NCBI GenBank assembly: GCA_020347545.1
Contig: CP070731.1
Span: forward strand, 1,710,641 to 1,719,155
Source: Flavobacteriaceae bacterium
GTDB lineage: Bacteria; Bacteroidota; Bacteroidia; Flavobacteriales; Flavobacteriaceae
Direction of reading: 5' to 3'
DNA length: 8,515 bases
This document shows positions 1-5,183 of this stretch, piece after piece. Within the stretch, counting starts at the first letter, position 1. Each line of letters opens with the position of its first letter. The position numbers and the translations under genes were made by a program. Below the pieces are notes generated by a model. The model saw only the letters and a program-made list of their open reading frames with translations. It did no database searches and was not told the origin of the DNA.

Positions 1-1122
1 CAATTTAAATCCAACCACCAATAAGATAGCGGCAAGAACAGATAATGGGATCATATTTAATAAATTCGGAATAAGAATCACTGAGATCAATAGGAAAAGT
101 CCGTGGATGATGGCAGACATTTTACTGACACCACCTGATTGAATATTGGCAGAACTCCTTACAATTACCTGTGTAATTGGTAATCCACCGATCAAACCTG
201 AAATAATGTTTCCGGTTCCCTGTGCCAAAAGCTCACGGTTGGTAGGGGTTACATTTTTATGTGGATCAAGCTTGTCTGTGGCCTCCACACAAAGTAAGGT
301 TTCCAGACTCGCCACGAGGGCAATGGTAAAAGCTACCACCCATACTTCCGTATTTGTTATTGCGGCAAAATTCGGTAACGTAAATTGAGACATAAAAGAA
401 GAGAAATCTTCAGGAACAGGCACACTTACCAAATGTGATGATGATATAGATAAAACACTGTTTGACTTGGTCAGAACAAAAAAGATGATTCCCACCACTA
501 CAGCAACCACAGGCCCCTGGATCAATTGGAAGATCTTAGCCTTCTTTGAAAGTACCTTCTCCCATAAGATCAATATGGCCAAACCTAACAATCCGATCAG
601 TGCCGATCCGGGCTTAATAAAGTTAACGGCCTGAAATATCTCAGAAAATGTATTCTCTCCGTCCACCTGCATAAAGGCAAAATCTCCTTCAGGATCCGCG
701 TCGTAACCGAAAAAGTGCGGTATTTGTTTTAAGATGATAATGATCCCTATTCCCGTCAGCATCCCTTTGATCACTGAAGATGGGAAATAATAACCAATGA
801 CACCTGCTCGGAGCAATCCGAAGATCAATTGGATGATTCCTCCTAAAACTACGGCTACAAGGAAATTTTCAAATCCTCCCAATGCAGCAATTGAAGTCAA
901 AACTATGGCAGCGAGACCAGCTGCCGGCCCACTTACACCAATTTTAGAGCCACTTAAAGCCCCTACTACTACTCCACCAATGATCCCGGCAATAAGGCCC
1001 GAGAACAAAGGGGCTCCACTTGCCAAAGCAATACCCAAACAAAGAGGTAGTGCAACAAAGAATACCACGATACTGGCTGGAAAATCACTTTTCAGATTAC
1101 TAAAGAGTCCTGTTGTTTTCAT
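1..1122 (-). CDS. SulP-family inorganic anion transporter, N-terminal part (3' end outside window)
   Basis: The minus-strand frame is open from an ATG at 1122-1120 to the window edge, giving 374 codons. The protein is an integral inner-membrane anion permease with many hydrophobic segments. Near the N-terminus it reads VALPLCLGIALASGAP (about residues 23-38), then a Gly-rich helix and VSGPAAGLAAIV (about 63-74). This is the pattern of the first transmembrane helices and the substrate-binding core of SulP transporters (sulfate, bicarbonate or related anions). Full SulP proteins usually have 10-14 helices and often a cytoplasmic STAS domain; the C-terminal part, and any STAS domain, lie outside the window. 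The substrate cannot be read from the sequence. Some bacterial SulP genes neighbour carbonic anhydrase, so bicarbonate is possible. It is divergent from the TetR-type gene at 1278, which may control it. The family is confident, the substrate unknown. Confidence 0.93.
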   Translation of the reverse strand, partial: MKTTGLFSNLKSDFPASIVVFFVALPLCLGIALASGAPLFSGLIAGIIGGVVVGALSGSKIGVSGPAAGLAAIVLTSIAALGGFENFLVAVVLGGIIQLIFGLLRAGVIGYYFPSSVIKGMLTGIGIIIILKQIPHFFGYDADPEGDFAFMQVDGENTFSEIFQAVNFIKPGSALIGLLGLAILILWEKVLSKKAKIFQLIQGPVVAVVVGIIFFVLTKSNSVLSISSSHLVSVPVPEDFSSFMSQFTLPNFAAITNTEVWVVAFTIALVASLETLLCVEATDKLDPHKNVTPTNRELLAQGTGNIISGLIGGLPITQVIVRSSANIQSGGVSKMSAIIHGLFLLISVILIPNLLNMIPLSVLAAILLVVGFKL

Positions 1123-1144
1123 ATTGTCTAAATTTTATCAGCCG

Positions 1145-1152
1145 CAAATATA
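1145..1152 (-). promoter_or_regulatory. Candidate -7 box of the SulP gene
   Basis: On the minus strand this reads TATATTTG, an exact match to the Bacteroidota -7 consensus TAnnTTTG. It would place the transcript start near 1138, about 16 bases before the ATG at 1122. I do not see a clear TTG at the expected -33 distance. That region is occupied by the palindrome at 1169-1185. Confidence 0.5.
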
Positions 1153-1168
1153 ACAAAATAATCAACAC

Positions 1169-1185
1169 TAATAGTATTACTATTA
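1169..1185. promoter_or_regulatory. 17-base palindrome, candidate TetR-type operator
   Basis: The sequence is TAATAGTA-T-TACTATTA, two perfect 8-base arms around one central base. TetR-family dimers commonly bind such palindromes next to their own gene. It lies between the divergent SulP and TetR-type genes, at about the -33 region of the SulP promoter. A related element, TATTAGTATT, follows at about 1217-1226, near the -33 part of the tetR promoter. Binding is inferred. The sequence is very AT-rich, so some symmetry could be chance. Confidence 0.45.
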
Positions 1186-1213
1186 TTAAGAAAAGTTAAA
1201 ATATTATTAAAAA

Positions 1214-1247
1214 TTGTATTAGTATTGCCATTTATTAATTAACTTTG
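1214..1247 (+). promoter_or_regulatory. Candidate Bacteroidota-type promoter of the TetR-type regulator
   Basis: A TTG at 1214-1216 is followed after 23 bases by TAACTTTG at 1240-1247, which fits the Bacteroidota -33/-7 pattern (TTG, about 19-23 bases, TAnnTTTG). It predicts a transcript start near 1254 and a leader of about 24 bases before the ATG at 1278. Another TTG, at 1225-1227, is too close to the -7 box to serve. Confidence 0.55.
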
Positions 1248-1277
1248 ACTTATCCGCTTTTTTAAATACCTACCAAA

Positions 1278-1952
1278 ATGGCTGTAAATATTAGCATTAC
1301 GTTGAATCCCGGCCTTTATTTGAAAGACCCCCAGCAATCCGACCTCGGACGTAGAATTATTAAACACAGTATCCTGCTCATCGAGAATTTGGGCTTTGAA
1401 CAATTCAATTTCAAGAAGCTGGCAGAAGATATGAAGTCCACGGAAGCCTCCATTTACAGGTATTTTGAAAACAAGCATTTACTGCTTCTTTATTTGGTTT
1501 CCTGGTACTGGGAATGGTTGAATTACATGATTCAGATCAAAACCTTCAATATTGAAGATCCCATGAAAAAACTGGAGATCATTCTGCACACCTTTGTATC
1601 GATCAGCGAAGAAAACCCTGCAATTGATTATGTAAATGAGTCGGCTCTGCACAGAATGGTGATCGCCGAAGGAACTAAATCCTATCATACCAAGGGCGTG
1701 GATGAAGAAAACAGCAAAGGCTTTTTCCTGAACTATAAGGAAATGGTTTCAACAGTCTCGGATGTGATCCTTGAGATCGATCCCAAATTTCCTTATCCCC
1801 ATGCCCTGGCCAGTAATCTTTTTGAAATGACCAATAATCATTTCTATTTCGCAGACCATCTTCCACGCCTGACTGATATTGATGACAAGGCCTCCCAGCA
1901 TGAAGAAGTAGAAAAAATGCTTCGCTTTTTTGTTTCTAAATTACTGCCCTGA
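1278..1952 (+). CDS. TetR/AcrR-family transcriptional regulator
   Basis: This 224-residue protein has the usual TetR-family length and layout. The N-terminal DNA-binding region spans about residues 24-75. It contains GFEQFNFKKLAEDMKSTEAS followed by IYRYFENK, the typical helix-turn-helix in which the recognition helix runs into an almost invariant Y-x-F-x-x-K stretch. The rest (about 76-224) is a divergent helical ligand-binding and dimerisation domain, rich in aromatic residues (WYWEW near 76-80), so the inducer cannot be predicted. The ATG at 1278 is chosen because it follows a good promoter and gives a normal N-terminal arm. The gene is divergent from the SulP transporter and shares with it a gap of 155 bases holding a palindrome, so autoregulation and control of the transporter are likely. 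It is on the same strand as the curli operon but 454 bases from it. A role there is possible but unsupported. Confidence 0.9.
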   Translation: MAVNISITLNPGLYLKDPQQSDLGRRIIKHSILLIENLGFEQFNFKKLAEDMKSTEASIYRYFENKHLLLLYLVSWYWEWLNYMIQIKTFNIEDPMKKLEIILHTFVSISEENPAIDYVNESALHRMVIAEGTKSYHTKGVDEENSKGFFLNYKEMVSTVSDVILEIDPKFPYPHALASNLFEMTNNHFYFADHLPRLTDIDDKASQHEEVEKMLRFFVSKLLP

Positions 1953-2035
1953 CCTGCTGCCAGCTTGTTTTAAACCATATAATTGTATAAGATATAACTT
2001 CAGAAGGGTATATTACTAGATTTCAAGGCATTAAA

Positions 2036-2055
2036 AATACCCTCATGAGGGTATT
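2036..2055. promoter_or_regulatory. Perfect 20-base palindrome, candidate operator of the curli operon
   Basis: AATACCCTCATGAGGGTATT is a perfect inverted repeat with no central spacer. Its right end overlaps the TTG of the promoter at 2054-2084, the classic position for an activator or repressor contacting RNA polymerase. A third copy of the half-site AGGGTAT lies at 2005-2011, 43 bases upstream of the right arm, in the same orientation. It is not followed by a T-run, so it is not a terminator. The binding protein is unknown. No csgD-like gene is in the window. Confidence 0.6.
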
Positions 2056-2084
2056 GTATGATTCGATATATCATTTTACATTTG
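2054..2084 (+). promoter_or_regulatory. Candidate promoter of the curli operon
   Basis: TTG at 2054-2056, a 20-base spacer, then TACATTTG at 2077-2084 match the Bacteroidota housekeeping-sigma pattern (TTG, about 20 bases, TAnnTTTG). It is the best match I found between the TetR-type gene and the curlin gene. The predicted start is near 2091. The palindrome at 2036-2055 overlaps its upstream element. Confidence 0.6.
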
Positions 2085-2138
2085 ATTTGGAAAAAGAAGA
2101 TATTACTATTTAGAAGAAGAAAATATGATAAGGAAATA

Positions 2139-2159
2139 AAGAATGATTAAAACATTCTT
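2139..2159 (+). repeat. Small hairpin in the curli leader
   Basis: AAGAATG (2139-2145) and CATTCTT (2153-2159) are perfect 7-base arms around a 7-base loop. It lies within the predicted leader RNA and has no T-run after it. Function unknown. Confidence 0.35.
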
Positions 2160-2236
2160 GCAATTTTATCTTCACCTTCATCTTATCGGTCTCCCCTCAA
2201 AATCAAAACTTTTTGACGTGTGATGCCTATGGGAAA

Positions 2237-2259
2237 ATTTTATCTATAAATGATAAAAT
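2237..2259 (+). repeat. Inverted repeat in the curli leader
   Basis: ATTTTATC (2237-2244) and GATAAAAT (2252-2259) are perfect 8-base arms around a 7-base AT-rich spacer. It could be an RNA hairpin or a DNA operator. AT-richness raises the chance of coincidence. Confidence 0.35.
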
Positions 2260-2326
2260 GTTTACTGAGTAAAAACTATTAAGATGGTTTTCCGGATAAT
2301 GGAAATAACCACATAAAAAATGCTTT

Positions 2327-2339
2327 GAACTGTCAGTTC
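2327..2339. repeat. GAACTG-T-CAGTTC inverted repeat before the curlin gene
   Basis: Two perfect 6-base arms surround a single base, about 68 bases before the curlin start codon. With a one-base centre it cannot fold as a tight RNA hairpin without losing pairs, so a protein-binding DNA site is the better reading. It stands out because it is less AT-rich than its surroundings. Confidence 0.35.
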
Positions 2340-2406
2340 CGAAGAAAAAATATCATGCAAACAAAGTAAATTTTTTTAATCAAATTTTAATTTTAAACCC
2401 CTTATT

Positions 2407-3462
2407 ATGAAAAGAATTTTTTTAAGCGCTTTAGCGTTAATGATTGGAGCAATAGGTTTTGCCCAAACTAACAAGTCAACCGTGGTACAAGAAGGTATTG
2501 ACGCCGTAAGTAAAGTGACCCAAAAGGGTGGTGGATTGAATGAAGCAATCCAGTACCAAAGAAACGTTGGTGGATTGGTAAAGATTTATCAAGAAGGAAA
2601 TGGAAATTATGCCAAACAGGATCAAAATCCATTCTATAACGGGAGTCCGGTTGGTATCGAGAATCCCATGAGAGGTAAAGATGCAATTGCTAAAATCAGA
2701 CAAGTTGGTAATGGTAATAAGGCTTGGCAAACTCAGCGATGGGATAATGAACATGCCTACGCAGTGCAGTCTGGTAAAAGAAATGAGTCTCGCCAGTTTC
2801 AATCAGGAGCACAGAACGATGCCTATGTTAGACAGTCTGGAAATGACAACAAGGCAACACAAAATCAATACGGAAGAAGAGTTGAAGCACGAATAAATCA
2901 ACATGGTCATGGCAATACCGCTAAACAGACCCAAAACGCACCTGCCAAAGGAGAATCAGGTTGGGGAGCTGTTCAAGACGAATTTGCAAGAATAAACCAA
3001 CATGGTAAGAATAATAGTGCAACTCAAACTCAACTTGGAAGAGGAATGGGACGCGATGCTAGTACTGGGAATCTGGTAAAAATAGAACAGCATGGAAATT
3101 CGAATAGAGCTGTTCAAAATCAAACCAATCCAAATAGAGCAGATGGCGATGAAAGACAACGTAACTTAGCTAAAATTGACCAAAGAGGAAAAATGAACAA
3201 TGCTGTTCAAGATCAATTTGGAACGGATGGTACCATGAAAATTAATCAGCATGGACATGAAAATTATGGTTATCAAAAGCAATATGCTATAGCAGTTGGT
3301 GAAACTGCTATCTTGACTCAGGACGGTAACAACAACTGGTCAAGTCAATTACAGTCTGGCTCAAACAATACTTCAAGAGTATCTCAATATGGAAATGCTA
3401 ATTGGAGTAAAGTAACTCAAACTGGATCTGGTAACATGAATACCGTGAATCAATCAAACTAA
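2407..3462 (+). CDS. csgA: Major curlin, CsgA-like amyloid subunit with about 15 repeats
   Basis: This 351-residue protein starts with a Sec signal peptide (MKRIF, a hydrophobic core, then GFA|Q near residue 20). The rest is built from curlin repeats of the form [A/V]x[I/V]xQxGxxNxAxQxQ. I count 14 exact QxGxxN motifs, starting at residues 62, 99, 121, 132, 143, 165, 198, 228, 259, 281, 305, 316, 327 and 338, plus a degenerate one at 39. Spacing is mostly 11 or 22 residues, the strand-turn-strand pitch of CsgA. In four places it stretches to 30-37 because of Gly/Asn/Pro-rich inserts (about 74-92, 177-192, 210-222, 240-253). E. coli CsgA has about 151 residues and five repeats, so this subunit is more than twice as long. 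Four central repeats carry QHG. It should be exported through CsgG and polymerise outside the cell. It is first in the csg operon and followed by a strong hairpin, fitting a highly expressed subunit. Confidence 0.88.
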   Translation: MKRIFLSALALMIGAIGFAQTNKSTVVQEGIDAVSKVTQKGGGLNEAIQYQRNVGGLVKIYQEGNGNYAKQDQNPFYNGSPVGIENPMRGKDAIAKIRQVGNGNKAWQTQRWDNEHAYAVQSGKRNESRQFQSGAQNDAYVRQSGNDNKATQNQYGRRVEARINQHGHGNTAKQTQNAPAKGESGWGAVQDEFARINQHGKNNSATQTQLGRGMGRDASTGNLVKIEQHGNSNRAVQNQTNPNRADGDERQRNLAKIDQRGKMNNAVQDQFGTDGTMKINQHGHENYGYQKQYAIAVGETAILTQDGNNNWSSQLQSGSNNTSRVSQYGNANWSKVTQTGSGNMNTVNQSN

Positions 3463-3512
3463 TTCGATTCTGACTTTAGATTATTAAGTTTTGATTCGAT
3501 AATGTTTATCAT

Positions 3513-3550
3513 AATTAGCAATGGCGCCTAAAAACGCCGTTGCTAATTTT
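3513..3550 (+). terminator. Intercistronic hairpin with short T-run, probable partial terminator or mRNA stabiliser
   Basis: AATTAGCAA-T-GGCG (3513-3526) pairs with CGCC-G-TTGCTAATT (3535-3548): a 14-base-pair stem with one G-U wobble and an 8-base loop, CCTAAAAA. Only four T residues end it (3547-3550). It lies 51 bases after the CsgA-like stop and 22 before the CsgB-like start. The next genes have no clear promoter of their own, so a leaky terminator or a 3'-end protector is more likely than complete termination. Either would give much more csgA mRNA than mRNA for the secretion genes. Confidence 0.7.
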
Positions 3551-3571
3551 CCAATTTAAAATTTTAATGAA

Positions 3572-4012
3572 ATGAAAAGATCTGTTTTTGCAATACTATT
3601 CGGATTGTTTAGCTATCCTGTGTTAATGGCACAATTATCAGATAGCAATACCGAAGTAATCAATCAATATTTTCAGGTGAGTGTGAATGAGGGTAAGATC
3701 GCTAAATCGGAGAACGCTAAAATAAATCCAAAAGCAGGGTCTTACGTTGAGATCATACAAACTGGAGTCGAAAATAACATCAATATCAATTCGCTGCAGG
3801 CCGGTGATGAGCAAGTTGTGACCCAGACAGGGCATAAAAACAATTACGAGTACTATAATTATTACTCTAATGAAAACTCAAACATGCAGGTTAATCAGGA
3901 AGGCACCTTGAATTCAGTTCAGGTTTTTGGAGAAAACTCCCTGATGAAAGATGCGAAAATCAATCAGAAATCGGATTTTAAATCCATAGTGGTAAAGAAT
4001 TATACCCGATAA
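3572..4012 (+). CDS. csgB: Minor curlin, CsgB-like nucleator
   Basis: This 146-residue protein has a signal peptide (MKRS, a hydrophobic core, then LMA|Q near residue 20) and a non-repetitive stretch to about residue 55. Four imperfect curlin repeats follow, at Q63-TGVEN, Q85-TGHKN, Q109-EGTLN and Q132-KSDFK (pitch 22-24), with a degenerate half-repeat at Q76. The last repeat has lost the Gly and Asn and ends in basic and hydrophobic residues (SIVVKNYTR). E. coli CsgB likewise ends in an atypical basic repeat needed to anchor it at the cell surface. A Tyr-rich segment (YEYYNYY, 92-98) interrupts the repeats. Its smaller size, degenerate repeats and position between the large curlin and csgE favour a nucleator role, which is inferred. 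It could instead be a second structural subunit. The ATG at 3572 overlaps a tiny ATG-AAA-TGA frame beginning at 3567. Confidence 0.72.
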   Translation: MKRSVFAILFGLFSYPVLMAQLSDSNTEVINQYFQVSVNEGKIAKSENAKINPKAGSYVEIIQTGVENNININSLQAGDEQVVTQTGHKNNYEYYNYYSNENSNMQVNQEGTLNSVQVFGENSLMKDAKINQKSDFKSIVVKNYTR

Positions 4013-4747
4013 TTGAAACAAATTTTAAAAAATACGGTTTTATATTTTTTCCTTTTTGGCACCCTGAGCATATTTTCCCAGGAAGGCAAAGAGGCACGCG
4101 ATGTAAAGGCGAAGATCAATTTGTTTCAAAGCGACATCTTTGTGCAAATTGATGCTGTGATTGAAAATGGAGCCCCTATTTATGAGGAAAGGTTAAGTTA
4201 TCAATTGCTGCTACTTCACCGACAGGTGGGTACAAAAAGTTATGAAAAAGAAGAGCGCAGTGGTAATTTTGAATTGTTACCCAATGAAAAAAAAACCATT
4301 GCCAGCTATAAATTTAACATTGAAGAAAACGAAGAATTAAAGGCGTTCTTATTTGTTCGGGATAAGAATAAATTGATTGCCAAAGATTCTGTCAATATAA
4401 ATGAGGTGGTGGAAATTTTGCAAACCACTTCTATTCGTGAAGATGAAATTGAAATAATAGGCTTGGTAGTAGAAAATGTCAAGACGAAAATTGGAAAGGA
4501 TTTTTACGATTTCTTTTACCAGAAATACAATGCTAGTGGGGCCAAATACCCATTTGTGATCAATATCAATGAAAAACCATTTCTCGGAGGAAGAGGCGCT
4601 CTTGTTTCAGTTGAAATAGGTGATGATAAAATTTTCGAATTTCAGGCCAGGCCGGATGAAGAGATGTTACAAAATGCTGCGGCCTATTCTTTGAAATTGA
4701 TCGAAAATTATAGTAAAAACAGAAATACGACAGAAAAAGTTTATTAA
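4013..4747 (+). CDS. csgE: CsgE, curli secretion adaptor, with an N-terminal CsgH-like domain
   Basis: CsgE is the periplasmic factor that delivers curlins to, and caps, the CsgG pore. Of 244 residues, a signal peptide covers about 1-23 (ending IFSQ). The C-terminal region (about 145-233) matches E. coli CsgE in order: IIGLVVE, IGKDFYDFF, NINEKPF, an Arg/Gly turn, then a strand ending IFEFQARP and a final helix. E. coli CsgE is only 129 residues, so the segment at about 28-128 is extra. It looks like a small beta-sandwich with a central SGNFELLPNEKKTIASY, which resembles the SGDFSLAAGQ region I recall from alphaproteobacterial CsgH, a chaperone that blocks curlin polymerisation. The start must be the TTG at 4013. 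It directly follows the csgB TAA in the same frame, and the only other Met is at residue 218. Translational coupling is therefore likely. CsgE identity is strong; the CsgH-like domain is a resemblance from memory. Confidence 0.9.
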   Translation: MKQILKNTVLYFFLFGTLSIFSQEGKEARDVKAKINLFQSDIFVQIDAVIENGAPIYEERLSYQLLLLHRQVGTKSYEKEERSGNFELLPNEKKTIASYKFNIEENEELKAFLFVRDKNKLIAKDSVNINEVVEILQTTSIREDEIEIIGLVVENVKTKIGKDFYDFFYQKYNASGAKYPFVININEKPFLGGRGALVSVEIGDDKIFEFQARPDEEMLQNAAAYSLKLIENYSKNRNTTEKVY

Positions 4748-4762
4748 TAAAAATTGCAAATT

Positions 4763-5176
4763 ATGAATTGGTTAAAACGTTTAATTTCGTTGCTCTTTTT
4801 ATTTGGAGCACCCTTGTTTATGGCGGGGCAGGAATTGGTCTATGAACCCGTTAATCCCGCTTTTGGAGGAGACACTTTCAATTACCAGTGGTTGTTAAGC
4901 TCTGCCGAGGCGCAGAATATACATGAAGAAGACAATGGCTTTTCTTTTGATGAACAATCAGAAATAGATAGTTTTAGTGAAAGTCTGAACAGGCAATTGC
5001 TCAACAAGATATCGAGCGACTTGTTTAGAGAACAATTTGGAGAAGGAGAGATCCAGCCCGGAACTTACATGTTTGGTAGTCTGGTACTCGAAATCTCACC
5101 ATCAACGGAAGGATTGCTTATCAATATCCTGGATACCCAGACCGGAGATCAGACTCAAATTATCATTCCAAATTAA
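4763..5176 (+). CDS. csgF: CsgF, curli assembly factor
   Basis: CsgF is exported through CsgG. Its N-terminus stays in the pore as a second constriction, and its C-terminal part sits at the surface, linking CsgB nucleation to the pore. The 137-residue product has a signal peptide (about 1-21, ending FMA). The mature N-terminus closely follows E. coli CsgF: LVYEPVNPAFGGDTFN and then WLLSSAEAQN, matching FRNPNFGG and FLLNSAQAQN. This is the pore-binding segment. The C-terminal part (about 100-137, with INILDTQTGDQTQIII) matches the beta-rich end LNVTDRKTGQTSTI. The start is placed at the ATG at 4763. A TTG at 4754 in frame would add three residues but is a poorer choice. It begins 15 bases after csgE and ends 7 bases before csgG, so the three are co-transcribed. 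Confidence 0.95.
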   Translation: MNWLKRLISLLFLFGAPLFMAGQELVYEPVNPAFGGDTFNYQWLLSSAEAQNIHEEDNGFSFDEQSEIDSFSESLNRQLLNKISSDLFREQFGEGEIQPGTYMFGSLVLEISPSTEGLLINILDTQTGDQTQIIIPN

Positions 5177-5183
5177 ACAGCAG

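Larger units (their letters stand above)
1953..2406 (+). other. Long non-coding region upstream of the curli operon, including a probable leader RNA
   Basis: No credible coding frame is present in these 454 bases. The first part (1953-2035) shows no clear terminator for the preceding gene, but has a single AGGGTAT motif at 2005-2011 that matches the half-site of the palindrome at 2036-2055. If the promoter at 2054-2084 is used, transcription starts near 2091 and leaves a leader of about 315 bases before the curlin ATG. The leader holds short inverted repeats: 2139-2159, 2203-2216 (TCAAAA-ct-TTTTGA), 2237-2259, 2289-2305 (TTTCC/GGAAA) and 2327-2339. It ends in an A/T-rich tract just before the start codon. 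A weaker -7-like octamer, ATGCTTTG at 2320-2327, lacks a matching TTG. Confidence 0.6.

Noticed and set aside
797..1153. A 118-residue plus-strand ORF opposite the SulP gene
   Set aside because: Its Pro/Thr-rich translation is the antisense shadow of hydrophobic transporter codons, and the SulP reading on the minus strand is clear.
1278..1952. The TetR-type gene as the curli regulator
   Set aside because: Its candidate operator lies in its own divergent promoter region and does not resemble the palindrome at the curli promoter; only proximity would support the idea.
2036..2055. The 20-base palindrome as terminator of the TetR-type gene
   Set aside because: No T-run follows on either strand, and it overlaps a promoter element, so an operator is the better reading.
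2468..3159. Several minus-strand ORFs opposite the curlin gene
   Set aside because: They are short, overlap one another, have no recognisable domain, and are explained by the repetitive coding sequence on the plus strand.
2407..3462. Tandem DNA repeats or recent repeat expansion within the curlin gene
   Set aside because: The repeats are clear in protein but divergent in DNA, so I see old, selected repeats rather than near-identical DNA copies.
5037..5183. An N-terminal extension of CsgG starting at 5037
   Set aside because: It overlaps csgF in another frame and has no signal-like character. The ATG at 5184 gives a proper lipoprotein signal.
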